Shown: positions 1-10,484 of the stretch, one piece after another
Layout: every line of letters starts with the position of its first letter
How positions within the stretch are numbered: the first letter of the stretch is position 1
NCBI GenBank assembly: GCA_930367215.1
Contig: OV884056.1
Span: 198,689,310 to 198,753,309, forward strand
Direction of reading: 5' to 3'
DNA length: 64,000 bases
Source: Pollenia angustigena
Taxonomy: Eukaryota > Arthropoda > Insecta > Diptera > Polleniidae
Notes under the pieces: model-generated
Database searches by the model: none
Told to the model about the DNA's origin: nothing
Seen by the model: the letters and a program-made list of their open reading frames with translations, nothing else
Position numbers and translations under genes: made by a program

Positions 1-1080
1 GCTATTTAAGCCAGTGCTTTTAACGTGTGGAAAATTACGGTTTTTTTATTTAAAAGCTTTTATCAATTCTTTTGAAAGCTTTGTAGGAGATTTTATATAA
101 AAAAAAAATACATTTAAAATATTAACGTTATACAAATAACACTTTTTTAATATAAATAACCATTCAAATTTTTAATTTGATTTACCTTTTAAGCTTATTT
201 CCTAAAAGCTTTGAATTTATGAAAAGTTAGGCGTTTCTAAGTGTTTGTAAAAAAAACTATATACACGCTTCGAATAAAAATACAAATTTAAAAGCTTTTA
301 TCAATACATTAGAAAGCTTTGTAGGAGATTTTAAGTAAAAAATTTATTAAAGCTTGTAATTTACGCCAAAAAAATAATAATTTTATTTGATCTGATTAAC
401 ACTTTTTGCCTAAAAGCTTTGTAATAAATAGTAATGACTCCGTTGGTTCCTGTTAAAAAAAACAAAATAGATTCTTCGAATAAAAACTTTAAATTTTTGT
501 AACTTTTACAGTATTTAACTCATAACTTTAAATTTGTCCTAAATAGTTATAAGTTCTTTAGTGCTCATTTAAAAGGCAAATGAAAGCTTTGAATAAAAGC
601 TTTATTTATCTTTAATGTTTTATTTGAAATATTATAAATTAAAGTTTGGCTTTTAATATATGCTTAAAATTAAAGCTTTTATTTTAAAACGTCTTTGACT
701 GTGGTCGCTTTAAATATAGCATATCTTCTAAATTGGTTTAAGCTATATAAAAGTTCTTTAAACTGTTAAGTTCTTATTCAAAAAGCATATGTATGCAATA
801 ACGTAATCCATAAAGCTCTGAAGCAAAAGTTTAATTGATTAAAGGCTTCCATTTATAGAAGCGCTTTTGAAAATAAGCTGATACAATCCAAAATGTTTCA
901 TCTTCAAAAATTCATCCTAAGCTTTAATTTTGCAATTGGTATTGAAAAGTTTTAATGGAAAAATAAAGGGTTAAATTGCTTTTACCAAAAGATACTCGTA
1001 GATAACTTAAGTCACCTTTAGTAAAATATTTTTATGAAGCTTTTTTAACCATAAATATACCACAAAAGCTTTCATAGACT
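1..1080. repeat. AAGCTT-rich AT DNA with a duplicated ~60-bp block
   Basis: No gene is visible. The hexamer AAGCTT, mostly as AAAAGCTTT, occurs about 14 times by eye count in the first 1,080 bases, far above what base composition predicts. A block at 48-110 (two AAAGCTTT sites joined by TTTTATCAAT, then GTAGGAGATTTTA) recurs nearly unchanged at 285-343. This looks like a decayed minisatellite or an internally repetitive element. The family is not recognised. Confidence 0.6.
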
Positions 1081-1671
1081 TAAAACAAAAGCGTTAAAAG
1101 ACTATTAAAAATGTACCTGAATAAAAATAATTTTTTGATACCTCCCTAGAATTTTATTATTTCTCCTTTATCTTTTTAAATATACATATATACCAATCTA
1201 AAATCCTAAACCTCAGAAGAGTCTACACAAACAATGCGCTTTATTTAGATGCTATAGATAAAAATCTCAACTTTTTTCCATTATTATCTCTATCAGCTCC
1301 ATCTCTTAGCTTGTTCTGCAATTATTGAAATTCCCATAAAATGTATTTTTAAAAGCAGAACAATAATTGTTTTGATTTTTATCAACGCACAGACATATGT
1401 TCAATTTAAAAGAAATAGTTTAACCTCTTGTTCCAATTTTGTACAAACAAAACTTGAACAAAAAGATAAAAAAAAAATGTTCTTAACAAGACGCAAACCA
1501 GTTAAACTCCCTCAACATGAAAAGAATTCTTACAAATAGGCATCTTAAGCACTTAAAATTACACAAAGATACTTACAGATCTTACGATCTTAATAGAATT
1601 GCGGAGTTGGAAAAGAAAATATACATAAATTAAACAACAAAACTTAACTATTCAAGTATCATCAGCATACC
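1081..1671. other. Unassigned AT-rich stretch
   Basis: AT-rich DNA with A and T runs. No coding frame, inverted repeat or known element end was found here. Confidence 0.5.
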
Positions 1672-2060
1672 ATGACGTTAATAATGACGAAGATGATGAT
1701 GACGATGATACAGCAGCAGCAGCTGATCATCATGATTATCTTACTCCTCATCTTCATCATTACCATCGTCATGATTGACAAACCTAAGAACAAGCAGCTG
1801 ATATTATTCTTTTCATACCTTCTTCTTTGCCCCATTCAAAATACAAACATTTGAAAAGGAAAGAAAAAAAAAATTATACGAAAATTGAAAAAAGAAATAC
1901 TTGAAAACATTTTTACAATCAAAGATATAAATCTTATGAATTAACCAGATGAACGACATCATTCAGCAACAACTGCAACACAACTTACAGCAACCAAGAC
2001 GACGACAATATTACAACTTCAACAGCAACAACAACAACAGTTACAACAATATTAAAATTA
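1672..2060. repeat. Imperfect trinucleotide microsatellites (GAT/CAT and CAA/CAG)
   Basis: Imperfect GAT/GAC and CAG units at about 1675-1770 pass into ATC/CAT units, giving weak inverted symmetry. A second cluster of CAA/CAG units lies at 1960-2050. The methionine- and isoleucine-rich frame over the first cluster is a by-product of the triplet repeat. Similar CAA/GTT and CAT tracts recur at 13780, 17890, 52255 and 53875. Confidence 0.75.
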
Positions 2061-3169
2061 TAAGTAAAAGAGTCGAATAGTAGAAAAATGGGATTGAGGC
2101 GCGCGCGTTAAAAATTCTTAAATTTCTAAAGGCATCATATTTACAAGTTAATATTTGTGCTAACAAGATGTTGTTGTTGTTGGTTTTTTTCAATCTCTTC
2201 CTTTTTTAGACGAAATTTAGAAGGAACAAAGCTTTTGTTATAGCAAAAAAAATAATTTTAAATAAAAATGTTTTTTGATCGTCTATAATTTTTTTTTTTT
2301 TTTTTTTGTTTGCTTATCCAGTTTCTATTCTTTTTACAAGAAGAACGACATTAGCAACAACTACAACAACAAAATAGCAATAGAGATACATGTAAGAACA
2401 ACAAAAAAAATATCAACAGCGTTAAGTAGCAAAATCATATTGCAGCAAAACATCATGCAATAAAGGAATTCAATCTTTGCAATCACAATGTCTCTGATTA
2501 AAAAAGAAACCCAAAAATTTCCTTTTGATTATTTTTTTTAATTCTCCACTCTATTGAATATAGTTCTAACAGTTAAATGTGTTAGAACACTAGCAGTACC
2601 CTAATCATATATAAGATATAATGGTCTATACGGAATCAGGGGAATTAAGGAATTTCAGTTTCAACACTTCTACTTTGGCTTATTTCGGCCAATTCTTGTT
2701 AGTGTTTCAATGGGATATTCTTTACAGTGTCTCTGTTAATGTTGTTAAAATTGTCCAAAACCTTAAATAGATCTTTTGGAAAATGTCTTTTGGGGGATCC
2801 CAGCCATTTTGATGAAAAAAATTTCCTCAAAAAAAGTTTATTTGCAATGTTAAATTTTTAAGGTTATATTAAAGATATGTATATTAACTTAACCGGTAGT
2901 ATGGTGCGGTCGGTCTGGTGATTCTCATACTCTTCTTTATTAAAATGTCCTAAGGGTGACTATAATTGTTTAAAGTTAGAATATCTCTCTCTCTTCGTCA
3001 AAAATGAGAAAGAATTCGTATTTTTATCGACCGCAAACGAATCTTTAAAAGGCAAATTAGTTCTGCTGGCATCTAGTTTTTTTCTTCGTTCATAAATTAT
3101 AACCATATTAATTTAAATTGTATTAGAGGAATTGATAAAATTAGGATGATTTTATAATTGATATTTGAT
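2061..3169. other. Unassigned AT-rich stretch
   Basis: No supported gene. It holds a short GCGCGCG tract near 2099, a T-run at 2289-2308 and a small hairpin around 2568-2592 made of two GTTCTAACA-like arms. From about 2935 it shows weak resemblance to flanks of the foldback family that follows. Confidence 0.4.
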
Positions 3170-3445
3170 ACTTATTATAGTAAAACTGTTGCTATAAGTC
3201 TTATACGTTTAACAGTTTTATTTGGTTTAATATCTTTAGTTTTTCTAAAATCTTTATGGATGAAGTTTCCTGATGATCTGGCCTAAGCAACCAGTGAAAT
3301 GCATAGGAATAGCTTATCCCATCAACAATAAATTTCAAGTGTTTTTATCAAGAATAAAAACTGGGAATTAAGCACGAATAACAAAATCTTTTGAAATTAA
3401 AATTTTGTATTCCCAAAAATTTAAATTACTTTTTGATATTATAGG
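3170..3445 (-). repeat. Foldback family F, single arm
   Basis: This stretch matches the right half of the complete foldback at 62285-62730: the segment around 3290-3430 (GAAATGC, then AGCTTATCCCATCAACAATA, then AAAACTGGGAATTAAGCACG) is nearly identical to 62585-62715. The opposite arm is absent, so the copy is truncated. Further relatives are at 33690-33930 and 40243-40893. No coding capacity is visible. Confidence 0.8.
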
Positions 3446-3491
3446 TCCTATGGAATATATTCGAGGCATTGTCATGCATATATAACATAAC

Positions 3492-3700
3492 GCTCATTTG
3501 CTGCAAGACTGGCATAACTCAAAAAATGAAATTTTGGAGTTAGAGATGCAGAATTATCCGCTTTGTTTTTCTTTATATTGTGTATTAAATTCATCTTTAT
3601 ATCTTTTATACTTTCCGAGTTTGAAGAGAATGTGTCTTCTTTTTTTCTAAGTAGTTAGAGCAAATTGAAAACTTTAAATGCGGTCTTGCAGCAAATGAGC
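3492..3700. repeat. Short MITE with ~20-bp inverted ends
   Basis: The left end GCTCATTTGCTGCAAGAC is matched by GTCTTGCAGCAAATGAGC at the right end, an 18-bp perfect inverted repeat around a 209-bp non-coding body. No convincing target duplication was found, so the superfamily is open. Confidence 0.75.
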
Positions 3701-3800
3701 TTTAAGTCGTAGGTCCAAAAGTATTGCAATAATACACTACTCAACAAATGGGATTTTTTTTCCTTGAACAACCACTATATTTTTTTTTTGATCCGCTTAA

Positions 3801-4588
3801 GGCCGAGGCCACGCAATGAGCGGCTAAGTGTCAAGCGGCTGAGCGATGAGCGTCAAAGCGTCAAGTTTGAGCGGCAAGTGGCTTATTACTTCTGAGCGGT
3901 TACTTGTTAAAATGCCATTGTAAAGAGTGGCTTGTTCAATGTTATTACGCGAAAATCGTATTCATAAAAATGAAATGCGTTAAAAAAAAAAAAAATTGCA
4001 GCATGTTCGTCGATTTCGATCGAAGACTTCGTTCGCTTAACTTACATTTAAAACAAAAACAAATTATGAACAAGTAAGAATGTATAGTCGATCAAGCCCG
4101 ACCATATGACACCCTACAACACAGTATTCATATCCACATCATGCTAATGTGTCCATATTTATCGAGCAAGGGGAATTAAGCCATTTTTATATAAATCTAC
4201 CCAATACAATACTGCCGTATGTTTGTGAAATGCTTTGATTTGCTGTTGCTAAAAGTTAACACCAAATTGACAAAACAAAAAAATAATTTCTCGGTTATAT
4301 TTTTATTTTTAAAATTTGATAATCTGTCTTGCCATAATTCGGTCGGCTTTGTACGGATGAAATCATAAGCTCCATATTCACTTTTTATTTTTTTATTTTT
4401 TGACGCTCAGAAAACAGCTAAAAATTAGAACAAGTTTTATTCCTGAGCGACGCCGCTTAGCCGCTCAAAAATTTCGCTCGCATGCCGCTCATTTCGTGGC
4501 CACTTCAATAGTATTTCATATGTTTTAATATTTTGACGCTCATCGCTCAGCCGCTTGACGCTTAGCCGCTCATTGCGTGGCCTCGGCC
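3801..4588. mobile_element. PIF/Harbinger-like MITE with TAA duplication
   Basis: The ends are long inverted repeats of about 55 bp beginning GGCCGAGGCCACGCAATGAG and built from GAGCGGC/GTCAAGC units. The element is flanked by TAA at 3798-3800 and TAA at 4589-4591, the 3-bp TWA duplication typical of PIF/Harbinger, and GGCC-starting ends fit that superfamily. The 788-bp interior has no transposase. It contains a piece of a small palindromic MITE (4003-4068) and, at 4062-4130, an end of dispersed family A, so it has itself been a target. Superfamily assignment is inference from ends and duplication. Confidence 0.8.
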
Positions 4589-4983
4589 TAAGTCACCTAA
4601 CTGCATAAATCTTCATTATTTTAAATTCTATGGTTAGGTTTTTTGCTAAAATTTTTTTTTTCTAAAACTTGAGATTTTTGAAGAGGCTGCTCCATACATC
4701 TTTTAGTAACTTTGGAACGACGTACTCGATTTTGGTATGCATTCGTCAAAATATTTTAAATTACGCCAGACTTAAGTTTCTCCAATATCATTTTTTAATT
4801 TAGCCATTATTTTTGGAGTTTTGAGGCCGAAGTGGCAAAAGAAATATTTTTTTTTGTGTTTTTACAAAATTTTTTAATTAAAAAAATTTATAAAAAATTA
4901 AAATCAACAAAAACTTCCCAGTTTTGGTACTAAATCGTTAAGTTGCATCTTTTAATAAAAAGCCATGGATAAATTCGTTAAAG

Positions 4984-5107
4984 TGAAAGTACCTAGTTTT
5001 AACAATTTTTATCGCAAATTTGTGTTGAGCAACATGCTTAACATATGTTTGCAACATGTTGCCCTACACAAATTTGCGATAAAATATGTCAAAACTAGTT
5101 ACTTTCA
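4984..5107. repeat. Large imperfect hairpin
   Basis: TGAAAGTA..CTAGTTTT..TATCGCAAATTTGTG..GCAACATG on the left is mirrored by CATGTTGC..CACAAATTTGCGATA..AAAACTAG..TACTTTCA on the right. It sits at the inner edge of the foldback's left arm and abuts the next element. It is probably a MITE on its own. Confidence 0.75.
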
Positions 5108-5119
5108 GTTTATCGGGAG

Positions 5120-6377
5120 TAAAGCCTGGTACTCCGTTTAAATTTGTGAAAAATGTTGAGCAACATTAATTATTTCACACGAAAATTTTGACATGTATCA
5201 ATGTTATCTATCATGCGAGTTTGTACAATTTGACGTTTTTATTCCTGCAATGACTGCGACAAAACCCACATGTATTTTACTAAAAACTATTTTTTTTATA
5301 AACAATTTAATAAAAAATAAGGTAAATGTGTATACAAAATTGTTACCGGTTGTGTCATTTTAATTTTTTATTTCTTATTTAATAATCAGTTCATACTTTT
5401 TTTGCTTTTGCTTAAAATTCCACGTGAAATAAGTGCAGCTTACATTAATCGCAATTTTAAAAAAATGTTGCCAGAAAGATTCGGAATTTTGAACAGAGTA
5501 CAACTCTATCAACATTATTTCATAGATATTCCGTCCAAGTTTTTTTTCATATGGGCATTTCCCCAGAATGGTCTACCAGGACGAAAAAATAAAATGTTGA
5601 TTATCATCGTCTTTTATTGCTTCTTATTAGAAAAAAGTCTATGTTCTTATAAAATAATGGTTTCCTAGCTTATCTGAGCTGTTTTACTTGAGGAAATTGG
5701 TCTGGAAACTGGAAAATTTAATAATTTCCTGAATTTTCTACTTCTAAAGACATTTTTATATACTTATTTTACATGCAAAAAATATGTTATGTTTACACTC
5801 TTTCTTCATAATCTCTCCATTACAGTCAATTGTAAAAGGAGTATTAAGTTTTTTTGTTAAGGAAATTTTGAAGACATTTATGGTAAAATGCATGGTGATA
5901 ATAATAAAAAAAACACATCGAAAAATCGTACGTTGGCGATCCGTACGTTCGCGACCGGTACATAAGCCAATTAAACAAAAACCAAGAGAGATATTTTATT
6001 TTGTAAATACTGGATGGAGACCTACATTAATACACTTTTAAAATAAATTAATCACTTTTGAAAATTCCGTCTCATTACGCAGATTTTTACATTTCACTAC
6101 TGTCAGCCAAAGTTGACTTCTATTTTGCGTACATTCGTGACCACACGTTTATAACTCTTATTATGAAAACTTAAACACGATGAAATCCAACTTTTTACTA
6201 AACACAGAGCTACCCAAATGCTATCGAATCGCAAAAAAAAAATGCTAGGAAAAGTTTTGTTTTTCTATATTATTTGTACATCAAAAGCGTACGAACGTAC
6301 GTTCGTGACCCCAGGAAATGCCCATATGCGTTTTGACAGCATTTCACGTGAAATGTTGAACTGAGTACCAGACTTTA
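5120..6377. mobile_element. Non-autonomous element with TAAAGYCTGGTACTC ends
   Basis: The left end TAAAGCCTGGTACTC and the right end, read inverted, TAAAGTCTGGTACTC match at 14 of 15 positions, and the subterminal parts share CACGTGAAAT or TTCAAC-type motifs. It lies inside the foldback. A second, partial copy of the first ~120 bp is at 37692-37815 in reverse orientation. The interior carries several CGTACGTTCG motifs (about 5930-5960 and 6285-6305). The 85-codon frame at 5784-6041 matches nothing I know and I do not call it a gene. Confidence 0.65.
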
Positions 6378-6481
6378 AATAGGAATTTGTCCATGGATTT
6401 TCATTAAATTAAATTTTTTTTTTTTAAGATGCAACTTTACGATTTAGTAATAAAACTGGGAAGTATTTGTTGATTTAACTG

Positions 6482-6624
6482 CCTGTTTAACGATATCGAA
6501 CGTCATCGTTCGCATAGAAAATTACATTAAAAACAAAAACAAACTTCGAAGAATGTTCGAACTTTGTTTTTGTTTTAAATGTAATTTTCTATGCGAACGA
6601 TGACGTTCGAAATCCATGAACAGG
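6482..6624. repeat. Near-perfect palindromic MITE (~143 bp)
   Basis: CCTGTT..CGAACGTCATCGTTCGCATAG is mirrored by CTATGCGAACGATGACGTTCG..AACAGG around a short TTCG-rich loop; A-rich spacers (ACAAAAACAAAC / GTTTTTGT) lie inside. It interrupts the right arm of the foldback and so is younger than it. Related palindromes with TTCGTTCGC cores are at 4003-4068 and 31540-31655. Confidence 0.8.
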
Positions 6625-6815
6625 CTGTAAATTTTTTATGATTTTTTTAGTTCAAAAATTGTATTATTAAACAAACAAAAAAAATATAAAAATTTGTTTC
6701 CTTTTGTGCCTGAATAACTCCAAAACTAATGGCTAAACTCGAAAATTAGAAATAAAATCGAGGACGTCGTTCCAAAGTTAGGACAAGATGTATGGAGGAG
6801 CCACTTATTGTCTTA

Positions 6816-7274
6816 ACAACTTAAGCCAAAATTTTCTCTTGTGTGAGTGGAGAACAATCGCATAAAATTAATTTAATTAAATTAAATTGAACAGTTTTCG
6901 ATAAAAATAGCAGAAATGAAAAACTATATTGATGAGGTTGTATTTCCAAACTTATCAAAACTAGTACGGATTTTGTTTGCTCAAACCAACGCAAATGGCG
7001 ATGCAGAGAGACCACCAAAAAGTAAAACAAATTTAGCCACACAACTTAAAGTTTAATTTGAATTATAAGATGATTTTCGCAAAACATTGGAAGAGGCTGC
7101 ATTCATTTCGAATGTACTAACGGTCACTTTAGAAAAGTCAGTTCAAAAGAAATACATAAATTTATTTATTAAATAATCTGTTTATTTCGTAACTGAATCA
7201 TTTAGAGATTTAGTTCAAAAGAACTATACATATTAATTTTTTTTTTAAAACATCTGTTTTTTTTTATTTATTTT
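6816..7274. other. Unassigned AT-rich stretch
   Basis: No supported gene or element end. A reverse frame over 6821-7042 has no recognisable domain. Confidence 0.5.
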
Positions 7275-7590
7275 AATTAAATAATTAGTATTGTGGTTAT
7301 TTTGTTGAACTATTTATGGTTTTTAATCCAAATTATTAATATTTTTAATTAGGCTTAAGTTCATGAAATTTAATTTTCATTAAATTATTTTTGTGAAGAT
7401 AGGAATTTTACAACATGAAAATTAATCAAAATTGTTATTGATAATCTTTCATTCCTGACGTGGCCCGGGCCCGAACCCTGGCCGGCAGGTTACCATGACA
7501 TGTTCCGATCGCAACCACTCGATCTCCTCAGATGGATTTGCCGTCTTACACTCGCAGCCATCGACGACTGCTGACGTCACTAGTCAAACA
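7275..7590 (-). mobile_element. tRNA-related SINE copy (reverse strand)
   Basis: Read on the minus strand, this has a GC-rich head followed by an AT-rich body. The head includes GAGATCGAGTGGTTGCGATC at about 7505-7526, resembling the A box of Leu/Ser-type tRNAs (GCCGAGTGGTTA), and GGGTTCGGGCCC at 7467-7478, resembling the B box GGTTCGANTCC. The spacing between them is tRNA-like. The body is shared with 49908-50130 and 55393-55460, which shows a dispersed family. Likely transcribed by RNA polymerase III and mobilised by a non-LTR element; that role is inferred. The 5' boundary is uncertain. Confidence 0.6.
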
Positions 7591-7764
7591 TCAATCCTTA
7601 AACCAAATTGTATTTTAACATTTGGTAGATCGAAATTTGCTTTCCTGAATGATTATCCATTTTAATTGATTTTACATGTTTTTTCCTTTACTTCCTTATT
7701 TTAATTAAAAGTATATAAATTATTTTTAAGTATATATGGGCAAATCCCAGAAACAGTCCACCAA

Positions 7765-8823
7765 CAGAGACCTGCGCCGAAGCGGCTTAGCCGGCTGTTA
7801 GCCAGCCGCCGATGAAAATATTTGTAGCCACCGCCGCCTTTCTTCGGCTAAAATTCGGCTGCAGCTTAGCCACCGATTACTTTGTAAATAATTTTTATTC
7901 TATTTTTTAACACCTTGCCACATTATTTTTTGTTTTTCTATCCTTAAAAAGTGCAACTCTTAGTTTCTTGTTTATAAAGCACCAAAATTTCATCAAAATT
8001 TTTAAATTAACGACATATAGGAAAATGAGTGAACACTGGTGCAATCGTTCATTATTTTTTGTGATAACTATTCTGTGTATTTTCCCGCCGAAAAGTTTTA
8101 ACTCTGTAAAAATTTGACGAAATCACTTTTGCTAAACAGCCTTAAGTGTTTATTGTTTTTAAAACTATATACTATTTGGCTGCAATTCAAAATTAAATAA
8201 ATATGTGTGAGAATAACAAAATTACAGATGAAACTGATTCCAGCGATACGGTTGCCGAGATCAGCGAGTTCAATTCAATTCAGATTTCGTGCATTACGAA
8301 AATATGCATAACAAGAAAAATGAATTTAAGAGTAAAACGCCAATATGTTTGTTTGCGTCACTACTGAGGTATTCGTTTACGCGGTCAACACCTTCAACTA
8401 CCCTTCAATGTGGTCGAAATTTTGGTGTGTCACTGTACAACATTTTGTCCTGTTTTAAGAGACCGTTTTCAAGCCGAACAAAGATAAATAGTAGTTCTAA
8501 AAAAAGATGGTGTGTTTAATATGTAAAAATTTTAAATTTTGTACTCTGGAATAGCTAATTATTCAATTAATGTTTGATTTCCTGTATCATTGAAAACATG
8601 TGATTCTTGTTTAAACAAAAACATATTTTTATGCCATGAGTAGTGAATTATAGTATGAAAAATGGCTTAAATTGTTTGTTTTAATATAAATACATGCATA
8701 ATTTTAATATTCATATCCCATCGGCTGACAGCCACATCGGCTAACAGCCGGAGCGAGCCGCCGCCGAGCATTTTTTTTGCGTCAGCCGCCGCCGCCGATG
8801 AAATCCCACGGCGCAGGTCTCTG
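7765..8823. mobile_element. hAT-type element, TSD TCCACCAA
   Basis: The ends are perfect 15-bp inverted repeats, CAGAGACCTGCGCCG, flanked by the 8-bp direct repeat TCCACCAA at 7757-7764 and 8824-8831. CAG-starting ends plus an 8-bp duplication identify hAT. Subterminal regions are dense in CGGCTNAGCC / AGCCGCCGCCG motifs on both sides, plausible transposase binding sites. From ATG 8203 a short acidic frame (MCENNKITDETDSSDTVAEI) may be a transposase N-terminal remnant, but this is weak. The element is otherwise non-coding and non-autonomous. Confidence 0.9.
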
Positions 8824-8879
8824 TCCACCAACCAAAAATTTTTCAAATGAATTTTTTTTTTAATGGAATAAAAGACTAT

Positions 8880-9118
8880 CGGGCATGTTCTACAAATTGA
8901 AATGAAGTGGATTTAAAATCGAACGAGATTTTGATTTCGGTTGTTTACAAAATTACTAAAGTTTTGCTTGTTTTTATGAGTTGTTCTTGTAAATATAATT
9001 GGTACTCAAACTATGGATTTAATAAAAAGAAATATTTTTATGAACTTTCTTTACAGGCTTGTTTTCAAAATTTGTTCGTTTTTTAATCCACTTCATTTCG
9101 ATTTACAGAACATACCCG
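8880..9118. repeat. MITE with ~35-bp inverted ends (CGGGYATGTTCT)
   Basis: The left end CGGGCATGTTCTACAAATTG and the inverted right end CGGGTATGTTCTGTAAATCG continue into a shared AAATGAAGTGGATT. Only TA or TAT is repeated at the flanks, so a Tc1/mariner-like or other TA-type origin is possible. The 239-bp body is non-coding. Confidence 0.75.
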
Positions 9119-9577
9119 TATATGTATAATTTCATTTTAATATTAAAAAAATATGTATTTCAATGATCATTAATGCAATAATTTTTACCAAATCCTAACC
9201 CACTGCTGATTTCTTAATGTTATACATGAATTTATCATTATTTTAGGTGATTTTTGCGCTTAAAATAGCACTTACAGCAGACTTAAATTTCGTTAAAAAA
9301 AAGTTGATTTTTATTAAATAAGAAATTAGTTTAAGAAATGCAATTCATAAAAATATAATTTGTTTTGTTAAAATAAATAAAATATAATAATAAAATACTA
9401 CTGGAAAAACTGTAGCGAGCGTTATGTAGCGTGCGTTACAAAGGGTTCACGGCTTTTGGCAAAAAATCACAACATTTTTTGGCTGCGAATAAGTGCGTTT
9501 AGATTTCTCTTATAGTCATCTTTCTTTTCGCTAAAAATTACGAAAACGCACTTCAACCTCTGAAGTTACTTCCACTA
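9119..9577. other. Unassigned stretch with GTAGCG/GCGTGCG motifs
   Basis: AT-rich and non-coding. Motifs TGTAGCGAGCG and GTAGCGTGCGTTAC near 9412-9440 reappear beyond the next MITE (10005-10020 and 10175-10205), suggesting that MITE landed inside an older motif-rich repeat. Confidence 0.4.
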
Positions 9578-10004
9578 CCCTGCAAATAATAGGACCAGTC
9601 CAAACACGCGTGTAAAGAGTAGTCCACAAGGGACCAGGACTAGTCCAAAAGTAACCCAAACGTATGGAAAAAACCTGGTCTATTTAACATTACGATGTCC
9701 TAGGAGAGGACCATATAACCCACCTTTGGACCACTAAGGAGTAGTTTTAAAACTACTCCATGGTATATAACCCACCCTTGGACCACTAAGGAGTAGTTTT
9801 AAAACTACTCCATGGTATACTCAAGAGGATTAGTTTTGAAGTCGTTTAAAAACGAAATCATGTCGTTAAAAAAACGAAGACATGTCGTCTCACTTCAAAC
9901 ACTTTTTAACAATGACATGGTCCATGCTTGCATTACATCGGACTAGTCCATGGAGTAGTCCATTTTATCAAAATGGGTCAGGTGGTCCAATTTTATTTGC
10001 AGGG
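9578..10004. mobile_element. MITE with CCCTGCAAATA ends and TA duplication
   Basis: CCCTGCAAATA at the left is matched by TATTTGCAGGG at the right, with TA on each side (9576-9577, 10005-10006). Inside, a roughly 60-bp unit containing the palindrome GGAGTAGTTTTAAAACTACT is duplicated in tandem at about 9710-9820, and GGACCA/TGGACTAGTCC-type motifs recur throughout. No coding capacity. A TA duplication fits Tc1/mariner-like elements but does not prove it. Confidence 0.75.
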
Positions 10005-10006
10005 TA

Positions 10007-10484
10007 GCGTGCGTCACAAAACTTTGTGATCAATTATTTCGCAACAAATACTTGCTAAGAAATTATGATATATGCCATTCGTAAGTTCATATTAATGTCA
10101 CTAAATACTATGTATATATCAGTTGAAGCTTTCTTTTTTGAAAGAACAAAAAATGTTTATATTTCAATCAGGAAAAGCGTGCGAATGTAGCGTTCGTCAC
10201 GCAAGTTTTGCCCATATATAAAAATCGTTATAAAATTAGTTTCTTATAACTATTGTTTCTTCTTTAATTTTAATGACTAAAACGCGTAGGGATTTTTGTA
10301 GGGAGCATTTTTGCAACATGTTGGGTAAAATCGAATTTTTTTTAGTATGCGTTGGTATTTTTCAAAAAAAAACTTCTGGCAACACTGGTCGTAAATCTTT
10401 ATATAGTCTGTACCTTTCTTTAGTCGTAGGTCTTAAATAATAGTTGTTTAATAATTGAATCAACTACAATTATGCCTGACAACT
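10007..10484. other. Unassigned stretch with a solo hAT-like end
   Basis: Non-coding. It contains TGGCAACACTG at 10377-10387, identical to the right end of the hAT element at 24164-25038, but I could not find a partner end nearby. A second GTAGCGTTCGTCACG motif lies near 10186-10201. Confidence 0.4.

Larger units (their letters stand above)
4640..6815. mobile_element. Composite foldback element with nested insertions
   Basis: A left arm at about 4640-4975 and a right arm at about 6385-6815 are inverted copies of each other. Shared blocks include CTCCATACATCTT, ACTTTGGAACGACGT, TAGCCATTA..TTTTGGAGTTAT, AAAACTGGGAAG and AAGTTGCATCTT. The arms are interrupted: the left carries extra sequence near 4735-4790 and the right is split by a 143-bp palindrome at 6482-6624. 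The space between the arms is filled by a hairpin (4984-5107) and another element (5120-6377). No transposase is present. Boundaries are approximate. Confidence 0.7.

Noticed and set aside
5784..6041. 85-codon frame in the nested element at 5120-6377
   Set aside because: No domain recognised; no second copy to test conservation.
7440..7530. A true tRNA gene on the minus strand
   Set aside because: Box-like motifs are present but I could not fold a full cloverleaf with acceptor stem; the shared body in other copies fits a SINE better.
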